A stretch of 64,000 nt of DNA from an uncultured Sutterella sp. (GTDB lineage Bacteria > Pseudomonadota > Gammaproteobacteria > Burkholderiales > Burkholderiaceae_F), in contig CAJMKD010000001.1 of the NCBI GenBank assembly GCA_905213905.1, positions 1-64,000 of the forward strand, given 5' to 3'. This document shows positions 7,619 through 14,889 of the stretch, in pieces. The position numbers and the translations under genes are program-made. Numbering within the stretch: the stretch's first letter is position 1; each line of letters begins with the position of its first letter. Below the pieces are notes generated by a model. That model did not search any database, was not told where the DNA came from, and saw only the letters and a list, made by a program, of their open reading frames with translations.

Positions 7619-8374
7619 TCAGTCGCTGCAGCGCGCCTCAAAGGCTTCGCGTTCGGGCCATGCAAGCCAGCCTTTTTCGCGAAGCTGGCATGCGGGGCAC
7701 GCGCCGCACCCATAGCCCCAGTCATGCCAATGCGTATGGTCGCCCATATAGCATGTGTGCGTTTCGTCTCGAATGAGCCGAACAAAATCATCGCCGCCGA
7801 GTTCCGCAGCAAGCGACCAGGTTTCCGCCTTGGTCAGCCGCATGAGCGGCGTCTCCAGCACAAAAGGCTGATCGAGCCCGAGCGAAAGCGTCACTTGAAG
7901 GCTTTTGAGCGTATTGTCTCGACAGTCCGGATAGCCTGAATAATCCGTTTCGCACATGCCGCCCACAAGAACATCCAGGCCGCGGCGGTATCCGATCGCA
8001 GCAGCAAAGGTAAAAAAGAGCAGATTGCGCCCCGGCACAAAAGTATTCGGCAACCCCGATGCCTCAAACGCTATGCGGCGATCGTCGGTGAGCGCACAAT
8101 CTGCCACGCGGCCCAGTACGGACATGTCGAGCATATGATCCTCGCCGAGCCGAGCTGCCCAGTCGGACCTGAGTGCCCGCACTGATTCGAGCACGCGACG
8201 CCGGCAGTCGAGCTCGACCGAATGACGCTGACCGTAGTCGACGCCAAGCGTCTCGACGCGGCCGAAGCGCTCAAGCGCCCAGCCCAAGCATGTCGTGGAA
8301 TCCTGACCACCGGAAAAGAGAACAAGGGCGCCGCGCTCGCGCGCTGCGCTCGAAGGCATAGAAAAGGACGTCAT
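7619..8374 (-). CDS. queC: 7-cyano-7-deazaguanine synthase
   Basis: Converts 7-carboxy-7-deazaguanine to preQ0 using ATP and ammonia, for queuosine in tRNA. The PP-loop SGGQDSTT near the N-terminus and the C-terminal zinc cluster (THTCYMGD, GCGACPACQLREKGW) are intact in 251 residues, the normal size. The start at 8374 has GAGGAG about 10 bases upstream; a farther in-frame ATG at 8413 lacks that. No queD, queE or queF is close, so the rest of the pathway must be elsewhere or the precursor salvaged. Confidence 0.95.
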   Translation of the reverse strand: MTSFSMPSSAARERGALVLFSGGQDSTTCLGWALERFGRVETLGVDYGQRHSVELDCRRRVLESVRALRSDWAARLGEDHMLDMSVLGRVADCALTDDRRIAFEASGLPNTFVPGRNLLFFTFAAAIGYRRGLDVLVGGMCETDYSGYPDCRDNTLKSLQVTLSLGLDQPFVLETPLMRLTKAETWSLAAELGGDDFVRLIRDETHTCYMGDHTHWHDWGYGCGACPACQLREKGWLAWPEREAFEARCSD

Positions 8375-8452
8375 GAACAACAAGCTCCTCTTGCTGATGA
8401 ATTGAGGAGCCATTTTCGCGCACCAGCGAAGCGTCGTGTCGTCGGCGCCCTT

Positions 8453-9061
8453 TCAAGAAGAAACCGGCGCAGGCAGCAGTCCTGCCGTTCGAATGCGGCG
8501 TCGGACATCGAGGCACTCGCGGATGTGTGCGTTGCCAAGCATCATGAAGAGCGCACCTGACGATATTGCGGCAGCGCCCTGGCCCACAATCGGCACCCAC
8601 TTGGCCGCTTTGGCGCCGAACCACTGCACGGCAAACCGCTTGATGAGCGCAATGACGAAAGCTCGCGTGGGCGTTTGTCCAGCAAAGACAGCGCCTGCGC
8701 GGCTGATCGCTTCAAGCGTGCGCTGCCGTTCAGCTTCGGAGAGCGCATCCATGTCTTCAGGCGCAAGATGAAATGCGCGGTTGATCTCGCCGAGGAGCGC
8801 CGAAAGTCCAGCAACGTCAAAGCATATGTCCATGCCTGGTATCGGCACGGCGGCAGCGCCGGCAGCAACGAGCGCCCGAACTCGAACAAGCTCGCGCATC
8901 GCCTGCGCCGTCTCCTGAAGCGCTCTTTCAAAAAGCGCTTCTGAAGCATCAGCGCCAAAAGCCGCGCTTGTCGCCTGCCGCTGCCGAGAACGGCTGCTCT
9001 CTATCTCGTTTTTCTTGATGCCGCCCGAAAAAGGCAGCCGCAGGTGTTTGGGCAAACTCAT
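8453..9061 (-). CDS. DUF697/YcjF-like membrane-associated protein
   Basis: A 202-residue protein with a basic N-terminus (many Ser/Arg, about residues 10-30). A hallmark segment AAAVPIPGMDICFDVAGLSAL and a later Ala/Gly-rich hydrophobic pair (KWVPIVGQGAAAISSGALF) are typical of the DUF697 domain found in or beside GTPases such as Era-like and YcjX proteins. Here it is a stand-alone domain with no GTPase next to it. It probably associates with the inner membrane. The gene lies between queC and the hemA promoter, reading leftwards. The function is unknown; an EcsC-like assignment is an alternative. Confidence 0.6.
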   Translation of the reverse strand: MSLPKHLRLPFSGGIKKNEIESSRSRQRQATSAAFGADASEALFERALQETAQAMRELVRVRALVAAGAAAVPIPGMDICFDVAGLSALLGEINRAFHLAPEDMDALSEAERQRTLEAISRAGAVFAGQTPTRAFVIALIKRFAVQWFGAKAAKWVPIVGQGAAAISSGALFMMLGNAHIRECLDVRRRIRTAGLLPAPVSS

Positions 9062-9181
9062 TGTCGCAAAGAGGTAAATCGCGCAAGAATAGCCGGTCCG
9101 CCTTCGGCAGGCTGCTCCCCGTTAACCCGATAAAAGCATTGTCCGAGGGCTTTCTTAAGCAAAAGAAAACAATTTGCTACA

Positions 9182-9273
9182 TATAATTCGCAAACTTCCA
9201 TAAAGAATAACCTCTTAGAGGACGACAGACCCGGCAAGACCCCTACCGGGCCGAATAGATCTGTACGTCCCGG
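9182..9273 (+). promoter_or_regulatory. hemA promoter -10 and structured leader
   Basis: TATAAT at 9182-9187 gives a predicted start near 9194 and a leader of about 90 bases; no good -35 is visible. In the leader, CCGGG (9246-9250) can pair with CCCGG on its left (9230-9234) or CCCGG on its right (9269-9273, ending 9 bases before the ATG), so the two helices exclude each other. Whether this regulates hemA is inference. The rest of 9062-9181 shows nothing. Confidence 0.5.
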
Positions 9274-9282
9274 AATTTCGGA

Positions 9283-10572
9283 ATGCAGCTCCTCGCTTTA
9301 GGTCTCAACCATACGACGGCGCCTTTGTCCGTGCGTGAACGCGTCGCCTTCGACCCCGAAGAAGTGGCCGACACGATCACGCGACTGCTGGAACGCTTTG
9401 CGAATTCGTCAGTCGGCGGCATTCATGAAGCCGCCGTTCTCTCGACCTGCAACCGCACCGAGCTTTATTGCGCGGCGGAAAACCTTGAAGCCGCGCGCGA
9501 ATCGATCCTTGACTTCATTTCCGAAACCAAAGGCGTTTCGCGCAGCGAACTTGATCCGCACATGTACGCCTTTGAACAGGAAGAAGCGGCGCGCCATACG
9601 TTCCGCGTCGCCTCCGGGCTCGACTCGATGGTGCTCGGCGAAACGCAGATCGTCGGCCAGATGAAGAAGGCCGAAAAAATCGCACGCACTGCGGGCGGTC
9701 TCGGCGTCATGCTCAACCACCTGTTCCAGTCAACCTTCACGGTTGCCAAGGAAGTTCGCACCGCCACAGCGATCGGCGCCAACTCCGTCAGCCTCGCAGC
9801 TGCGGCTGTTCGCCTTGCGCTGCGCCTTTTCGGCTCGCTGGAGCAGGAACGCGTCCTTTTCGTAGGCGCCGGAGAAATGATCGAGCTCTGCGCCGCGCAC
9901 TTCTCCGCGCAGCATCCGAAAAGCATCACAATCGCCAACCGCACGCTCGAACGCGGCCAGGTGCTTGCCCGCACGGTGCATGCCGATGCGATTCGACTTG
10001 CCGACCTCCCCGACAGCATCTCGCAGTACGACATCATCGTTTCCTGCACGGCTTCGGCGCTTCCGATCATCGGGTTAGGCATGATCGAACGCGCGATCAA
10101 CGAACGCCGCCATCGCCCGATGTTCATCGTCGACTTGGCAGTGCCGCGCGACGTCGAACCCGAAATTGATCGCCTCGATGACGTTTACGTCTATACAGTG
10201 GACGACCTCGGCAAAGTCGTGAGCGAGGGTCTGCACAGCCGTCAGGCCGCCATTGCACAAGCCGAAACAATCATCGGCCTTCGCGTTACAGACTTCACGC
10301 ACTGGCTGAAGCTGCGCGATGCCGTGCCGAGCATTCAGTCGCTGCGAGACCGCGCCAACTATCTGCGCGACCAGGAGCTTGCCCGTGCGCTTCGCCATCT
10401 CCATCACGGCGACAAGCCTGAAGAAGTGCTCGAAATGCTGGCGACTGGCCTCACGAACAAACTCGTACACGACCCGACGGTGCTGCTGCGCAACGGCGAA
10501 GGCCTCAACGATGACGCCCGTCTGCTGATGGCTCACCTTCTCGACCGCTTCTACCGTCGTCAGGATCGATAA
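9283..10572 (+). CDS. hemA: Glutamyl-tRNA reductase
   Basis: Reduces Glu-tRNA(Glu) to glutamate-1-semialdehyde, the first committed step of C5-pathway tetrapyrrole synthesis. The catalytic Cys56 sits in STCNRTELY, the NADPH domain has VGAGEMIEL, and the C-terminal dimerisation helix follows; 429 residues is normal. It leads hemA-prfA-prmC, the same order as in E. coli, although a hairpin with a T tract separates hemA from prfA. No clear Shine-Dalgarno is visible, and the start may be set by leader structure. HemB, the next shared enzyme (after HemL), is encoded at 33897. Confidence 0.97.
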   Translation: MQLLALGLNHTTAPLSVRERVAFDPEEVADTITRLLERFANSSVGGIHEAAVLSTCNRTELYCAAENLEAARESILDFISETKGVSRSELDPHMYAFEQEEAARHTFRVASGLDSMVLGETQIVGQMKKAEKIARTAGGLGVMLNHLFQSTFTVAKEVRTATAIGANSVSLAAAAVRLALRLFGSLEQERVLFVGAGEMIELCAAHFSAQHPKSITIANRTLERGQVLARTVHADAIRLADLPDSISQYDIIVSCTASALPIIGLGMIERAINERRHRPMFIVDLAVPRDVEPEIDRLDDVYVYTVDDLGKVVSEGLHSRQAAIAQAETIIGLRVTDFTHWLKLRDAVPSIQSLRDRANYLRDQELARALRHLHHGDKPEEVLEMLATGLTNKLVHDPTVLLRNGEGLNDDARLLMAHLLDRFYRRQDR

Positions 10573-10594
10573 CGACGCCGCATCGCCGACACTC

Positions 10595-10635
10595 AGGATC
10601 GACTCTCCGGACAGGAAGCCGATCCTTTTGTTTTG
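10595..10635 (+). terminator. Terminator-like hairpin between hemA and prfA
   Basis: AGGATCG (10595-10601) pairs with CGATCCT (10620-10626), followed by TTTTGTTTT. The loop holds a TCCGGA palindrome. It may end some hemA transcripts or act as an attenuator inside the operon. Confidence 0.6.
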
Positions 10636-10700
10636 CATGCCTCGCTTCGAGCCGTTATCCTCAATTTCTTTCCGACTTATTGTTACCGCAGACCGCATCC

Positions 10701-11777
10701 ATGCTTTCCGATTCTGTTCGCGCCAAGCTCGGCTCGCTCTCCCGTCGTTTAGAAGAAATCGATCGCATGCTCGCCGCACCTGAAACGGCCAGCGACATGA
10801 ACCGCTTCCGCGACCTTTCGCGCGAGCGCACAGAGATTGAACCCGTTGTGCGCATGATTGAAGCCTACGAGCGCGCCGAAAGCGATCTTGAAACCGCCAA
10901 GGAACTCGTGAGCGACCCGGAAATGAAGGAGTTTGCGCAGGAGGAAATTGAAGCGGCCAAGTCCCGCCTTGCCGATCTTGAGCACGAGCTGCAGATTGCA
11001 CTCCTGCCCAAGGATCCAAACGACGACAGAAACATCTTTCTTGAAATTCGCGCGGGCACGGGCGGCGACGAGTCAGCGCTCTTTGCAGGCGATCTGCTGC
11101 GCATGTATCTGCGCTATGCAGAAACGCAGGGCTGGAAGAGCGAAATCGTCTCGAAAAACGAATCTGAACTCGGCGGCTATCGCGAAGTCATCGTGCGCAT
11201 CATCGGGCGCGGCGCCTACAGCCGTCTGAAATTCGAATCGGGCGGCCATCGCGTGCAGCGCGTCCCTGCCACTGAATCGCAGGGACGCATTCACACATCT
11301 GCCTGCACCGTGGCCGTGCTGGCTGAAATGGACGAAGTCGAGGACGTCGTGCTTAATCCTGCCGACCTTCGCATTGATGTTTTTCGCGCTTCGGGTGCTG
11401 GCGGACAGCATATTCAAAAGACAGATTCCGCAGTCCGCATCACGCACATTCCTACGGGACTCGTTGTGGAGTGCCAGGACGAGCGCAGCCAGCAGCAGAA
11501 CAAGGCGCGCGCCATGCAGGTGCTTGCCGCCCGCATCTACGCAGCGCAGGTCGCCGAACAGCAGGCGCGTGAAGCCAGCGAACGAAAGAGCCTTGTCGGC
11601 AGCGGCGACCGCTCCGAACGCATTCGCACATACAATTTCCCCCAAGGCCGCGTGACGGACCACCGCATCAATCTCACGCTTTATAAGCTGGATGCGGTCA
11701 TGAACGGCGACCTCGATGAAATCATCAATGCGCTCATCACGCAGCACCAGGCTGATGAATTGGCACGGCTTGCCTAA
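10701..11777 (+). CDS. prfA: Peptide chain release factor 1
   Basis: Recognises UAA and UAG stop codons and triggers peptide release. The stop-reading tripeptide PAT (in RVPATESQGR) and the catalytic GGQ (234-236, in SGAGGQHIQKTD) are both present in 358 residues. The ATG at 10701 matches the usual RF1 N-terminus; an upstream TTG at 10680 is possible but less likely. No strong ribosome site is visible. The Gln of GGQ is the substrate of PrmC, encoded next door. Confidence 0.97.
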   Translation: MLSDSVRAKLGSLSRRLEEIDRMLAAPETASDMNRFRDLSRERTEIEPVVRMIEAYERAESDLETAKELVSDPEMKEFAQEEIEAAKSRLADLEHELQIALLPKDPNDDRNIFLEIRAGTGGDESALFAGDLLRMYLRYAETQGWKSEIVSKNESELGGYREVIVRIIGRGAYSRLKFESGGHRVQRVPATESQGRIHTSACTVAVLAEMDEVEDVVLNPADLRIDVFRASGAGGQHIQKTDSAVRITHIPTGLVVECQDERSQQQNKARAMQVLAARIYAAQVAEQQAREASERKSLVGSGDRSERIRTYNFPQGRVTDHRINLTLYKLDAVMNGDLDEIINALITQHQADELARLA

Positions 11778-11807
11778 TCACCCTCACCCTATAGGAAGAT
11801 CATTCGC

Positions 11808-12647
11808 ATGACCGCTTTCGACCGAACTGCGGCGACCGAAACAATTCGGGCCCAAATTGCCTACGGCGCCTCGCAGATCGGGCGCTTTGAAGCCATGCTG
11901 CTCCTCGGTCACGCCATCGGCCGGCCGCGGGAGTTTCTGATTGCGCACGATGACGAAACGCTCGACGAAGAGAGCATCCTGCGCTACCACATGCTGCTTT
12001 CTCTCCGCTCAGCCGGCACGCCCATTCCCTACATCACTGGTCGTCAGGAATTCTACGGGCGACATTTCGAAGTGAACGATGCCGTATTGATCCCGCGGCC
12101 GGACACGGAAGTGCTCGTTGAACAGGCGCTTCTTGTCGCACCGCTCAATCCGACCGTTCTTGATCTCGGCACGGGCAGCGGCTGCATTGCCGTCACGCTC
12201 GCGCTGGAAATGAGCGGCGCGACGGTCACGGCCACAGATGCTTCCGCCGCAGCGCTCGAGACGGCCAAAAGAAACGCGGAATCGCTCGGCGCAACGGTTG
12301 CTTTCAAACAGGGCTTCTGGTGGGATGCCATCAACAAGCACGACACCTTTGATCTCATTGTCAGCAATCCGCCCTACATTCGTCCGGATGACGAGCACCT
12401 TGCCAATCTGGGATGCGAACCATTAGGCGCTCTCACCGACGGCATTGACGGCCTGCAGTGTCTGCGGGATATCGTCGCCGGCGCGATGCCGCATCTGAAC
12501 AAATCTGGCTGGCTGCTTCTCGAACACGGCTACGACCAAGGCGATGATGTGCGCGCCATGCTGACGTCTGCAGGCTTTGCTGCCGTGCACACGAAGAAGG
12601 ACTACGGCGGCAACGATCGCGTCACCTTGGGACGCCGCGCCGACTAG
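11808..12647 (+). CDS. prmC: Release factor glutamine methyltransferase
   Basis: SAM-dependent enzyme that N5-methylates the Gln of the GGQ motif in release factors. It has an N-terminal helical substrate domain, the SAM-binding LDLGTGSGCIAV, and the catalytic NPPY at residues 187-190. At 279 residues it is full length. It follows prfA by 30 bases, the conserved pairing of enzyme and substrate genes. An AGGAAG ribosome site lies upstream of the ATG. Confidence 0.96.
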   Translation: MTAFDRTAATETIRAQIAYGASQIGRFEAMLLLGHAIGRPREFLIAHDDETLDEESILRYHMLLSLRSAGTPIPYITGRQEFYGRHFEVNDAVLIPRPDTEVLVEQALLVAPLNPTVLDLGTGSGCIAVTLALEMSGATVTATDASAAALETAKRNAESLGATVAFKQGFWWDAINKHDTFDLIVSNPPYIRPDDEHLANLGCEPLGALTDGIDGLQCLRDIVAGAMPHLNKSGWLLLEHGYDQGDDVRAMLTSAGFAAVHTKKDYGGNDRVTLGRRAD

Positions 12648-12668
12648 GCCGGATAAGCGCTTCGGCCA

Positions 12669-12710
12669 ACAAAAAATCCCGCACGGCCTAGCGTTGGGGC
12701 TGTGCGGGAT
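12669..12710 (-). terminator. Terminator of tRNA-Thr
   Basis: On the minus strand ATCCCGCAC (12702-12710) pairs with GTGCGGGAT (12676-12684), extended by imperfect inner pairs and followed by a T6 tract. It lies just downstream of the tRNA-Thr gene and 20 bases past prmC. Confidence 0.88.
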
Positions 12711-12717
12711 GCGTATC

Positions 12718-12793
12718 TGGTGCCTCCTGACTGACTCGAACAGACGACCTACCGCTTACAAGGCGGTTGCTCTACCAACTGAGCTAAGGAGGC
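12718..12793 (-). tRNA. tRNA-Thr (anticodon TGT)
   Basis: A 76-base cloverleaf on the minus strand. Acceptor GCCTCCT pairs with AGGAGGC, followed by discriminator A and an encoded CCA. The D arm is AGCTCAGTTGGTAGAGC and the anticodon loop CTTGTAA gives TGT, reading ACA-family Thr codons. It stands alone between the 3' ends of prmC and sspB. Confidence 0.97.
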
Positions 12794-12806
12794 GAAAAGA
12801 GTACGG

Positions 12807-12815
12807 ATTATACCA
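12807..12815 (-). promoter_or_regulatory. Extended -10 promoter of tRNA-Thr
   Basis: The minus strand reads TGGTATAAT, an extended -10 (TGN before a consensus TATAAT). The predicted start near 12801 is 8 bases before the mature tRNA. The -35 is poor, as is common for extended -10 promoters. It lies immediately after the sspB stop codon. Confidence 0.7.
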
Positions 12816-12818
12816 TGA

Positions 12819-13241
12819 TTATTTAACGCGTGTTGGGCGCCGCATGGTCACTGGCGTCGCAGGCGCCGAATCATTGGTTTTTTCCGAAGTCCGGCCAAGC
12901 TTCATTGCCTCCGTCGTTGGAAAAACCATAAAGCTCACGCCGTTATGAGGATCGGTTTCCGGCGCAACGAGCACGATGCGGTTGAGCGGCACTTCAATCG
13001 TTTCAATTTCATTGGCTTCGCCAAAGCGCGCTTGAAAGGTAAGCCAGCCGTCGGCCATTGCAAAGCGGTTTACCGCCAGCTCGGAGATATCGAGCACGAT
13101 GGCATTCCCCTTGGCAAATTCGCGCGGCACGATGCAGGCATCGTCGAGCTGCACCCAAATGTAGGTGGATACGCCCTGCGCTTCACAGTAGGCGCGCACC
13201 GTTTCAATGACCTCGGCGCGCAGTTGCATGTTGCTCGACAT
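12819..13241 (-). CDS. sspB: ClpXP protease specificity-enhancing factor SspB
   Basis: Adaptor that delivers ssrA-tagged proteins and RseA fragments to ClpXP. The folded N-terminal domain covers about residues 1-110 (YIWVQLDD, GNAIVLDIS, FQARFGG-like). A flexible linker then leads to a basic terminal RPTRVK that resembles the ClpX-binding tail of E. coli SspB. At 140 residues it is normal. It follows sspA, its usual partner, but a hairpin with T tracts lies between them. The tRNA-Thr promoter begins just past its stop. Confidence 0.93.
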   Translation of the reverse strand: MSSNMQLRAEVIETVRAYCEAQGVSTYIWVQLDDACIVPREFAKGNAIVLDISELAVNRFAMADGWLTFQARFGEANEIETIEVPLNRIVLVAPETDPHNGVSFMVFPTTEAMKLGRTSEKTNDSAPATPVTMRRPTRVK

Positions 13242-13260
13242 CTTCTTCAGTTCTCCATTG

Positions 13261-13293
13261 AAAAGCCGGCGCTTGCTAAAACGCCGGCTTTTT
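13261..13293. terminator. Terminator-like hairpin between sspA and sspB
   Basis: An 11-bp stem (AAAAGCCGGCG, 13261-13271, with CGCCGGCTTTT, 13282-13292) has T tracts on both sides. In the gene direction (minus) it could end most sspA transcripts before sspB and so lower SspB relative to SspA. Confidence 0.75.
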
Positions 13294-13328
13294 CATCTCG
13301 GGCTCTTCCGCACTCGGCGCAGCCCAGC

Positions 13329-13949
13329 TTAGTTGCGCATTGTGCGTTCCTGCGGCGTCATCGAATCGATAAAGGCCGGACGAATGAAAAGGCGCTGACG
13401 ATAGGTCTCGAGCTTGCCTGCAGTGGCCGGCAGATCAATGCCGTAGTACTCAAGGCGCCAAAGAATCGGCGAGAGCACCGCATCAACCATGCCGAAATCA
13501 TCCGACAGGAGGAATTTCGTTTCGCCGATGCGGAAGGAGAGGATCTCAAGGTTTTCGCGCAGGCGCAGACGGGCGTGATCCTTGCGCTCGGGCGTCGACT
13601 TCGAATTCTCAAGCGTACGGATGTGCGGGAAGATTTCGCGCTCGATCACGTGCAGGAAAAGGCGCGTGCGGGCGCGGCCGACCGGATCGGCCGGCATAAG
13701 CTGCGGATGCGGGAAGCGCTCGTCAATATATTCGTTCACGACGAACACGTTGTAGAGAAGAAGATCGCGCTCGAGCAGAACGGGCAGTTCGCCGTAGGGC
13801 GTCAGCTGCGCCAGATCCACGGTGTTTTCATTCTCGGTAAAGCCGTCGACGTCGATCGATTCGATCTGGAAGTCGCACCCCTTTTCATTGAGGATGATGC
13901 GGCTCATCTGAGAGAACGGGCAGGTGGGGCCCGAGTAAAGGATCATCAT
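13329..13949 (-). CDS. sspA: Stringent starvation protein A
   Basis: An RNA-polymerase-associated protein with a glutathione-S-transferase fold. The N-terminal thioredoxin-like half starts MMILYSGPTCPFSQMSRIIL and the C-terminal half is helical. At 206 residues it matches the family. In E. coli it binds RNAP and the sigma70 region, lowers H-NS and aids acid survival. The first of two adjacent ATGs (13949) has AAGGAAA upstream. A predicted promoter (AAGACA, 18 bases, TAAAAT) lies at 14031-14060. Confidence 0.92.
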   Translation of the reverse strand: MMILYSGPTCPFSQMSRIILNEKGCDFQIESIDVDGFTENENTVDLAQLTPYGELPVLLERDLLLYNVFVVNEYIDERFPHPQLMPADPVGRARTRLFLHVIEREIFPHIRTLENSKSTPERKDHARLRLRENLEILSFRIGETKFLLSDDFGMVDAVLSPILWRLEYYGIDLPATAGKLETYRQRLFIRPAFIDSMTPQERTMRN

Positions 13950-14030
13950 GGTTGGAGCTTTTCCTTCAGGTATTTCGCGTCCTGCCGAAAGCCGCTCCCG
14001 TTTATTAGGGAACGCCAAGGCAGATTGTTG

Positions 14031-14075
14031 ATTTTATCGAAAATGAGGGCTGCTTGTCTTTTTAGAGCCGCCCTC
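14031..14075 (-). promoter_or_regulatory. sspA promoter overlapping a Nif3-gene terminator hairpin
   Basis: Minus strand: -35-like AAGACA (14055-14060), 18 bases, -10 TAAAAT (14031-14036). The -35 lies in the loop of a hairpin whose arms GAGGGC (14070-14075) and GCCCTC (14045-14050) are followed by ATTTTCG. The hairpin could end the upstream Nif3-like gene while the promoter starts sspA. Confidence 0.5.
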
Positions 14076-14107
14076 TTTTTGCTGCGCCGATGCGGCGGGT
14101 GGAAGAA

Positions 14108-14860
14108 TCAAACCGGATTGTCGACGGGTATGAAGATACATTCCACATCCGGGAATTCCGATTCAATGTGGCGCCCGAGCGCCTGGATCCCAAATTGCTC
14201 TGTCGCATAGTGGCCGCCGGCCAAATAAACGCAATCTGTTTCTCGAGCTTCGTAGGGCGTCGCTTCGCGAACCTCACCCGAAAGGAAAAGATCGCAGCCG
14301 AGAGCAGCAGCATCCAGCAAATCCGACTGTGCAGCCCCCGAGCACCACCCGATGCGGGAAACGATTTTTTGAGCATTGCCGAAAAGCTGCGGACGCCGTC
14401 CGAGCACACGCGCCACGCGCTCGGCAAAAGCAGCCGCCGTCATTTCTCCGTCAATAAGCGTTCCGACATGCAGCAGATCCAGAAATCCTGTTCGGCTTTC
14501 CGTCTTCAGCCCAAGCAAACGAGCGAGTTGCGCGTTGTTGCCGACTGTTGGATGCGCATCAAGCGGAAGATGAAAGGCAATGAGATTCATGTTGCTCTCA
14601 ATCAGAGCCCCCAGCCGGCGGCGCTTTATGCCGACAACCGGACTCGGCTCGCCCTTCCAGAACCAGCCGTGATGAACCAGCAGTGCATCGGCGCCGATGG
14701 CTGCCGCTTTTTCGATAAGCTCAAGCGAGGCGGAAACGCCGAGCGCAATTTTTCTGATGTCATCCTTGCCCTCAACCTGCAGGCCGTTGGGCGCATAATC
14801 TTGAAACTTGTCCGCTTCGAGATACGTTTTGAGATACTCGACCAGCGCCTTTGTCTTCAT
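14108..14860 (-). CDS. Nif3-like dinuclear metal-centre protein (YbgI family)
   Basis: A 250-residue Nif3 family protein. The N-terminal LLVHHGWFWKGE motif and the C-terminal GGHYATEQFG segment supply the His and Glu ligands of the dimetal site. These proteins form toroidal hexamers; proposed roles include a GTP cyclohydrolase-type activity, but the function is unsettled. The ATG at 14860 has GGAGG 9 bases upstream. In related Burkholderiales a Nif3-like gene neighbours tatABC and an HtrA protease, as here. It diverges from the protease gene with only 29 bases between the start codons. Confidence 0.9.
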   Translation of the reverse strand: MKTKALVEYLKTYLEADKFQDYAPNGLQVEGKDDIRKIALGVSASLELIEKAAAIGADALLVHHGWFWKGEPSPVVGIKRRRLGALIESNMNLIAFHLPLDAHPTVGNNAQLARLLGLKTESRTGFLDLLHVGTLIDGEMTAAAFAERVARVLGRRPQLFGNAQKIVSRIGWCSGAAQSDLLDAAALGCDLFLSGEVREATPYEARETDCVYLAGGHYATEQFGIQALGRHIESEFPDVECIFIPVDNPV

Positions 14861-14889
14861 CCTGTTCTTCCTCCATAAAACGCAAGCGC

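Noticed and set aside
12945..14210. A 421-codon plus-strand frame spanning sspB, sspA and part of the Nif3-like gene
   Set aside because: It crosses two real genes and intergenic hairpins and lacks any family signature; the minus-strand genes are conserved.
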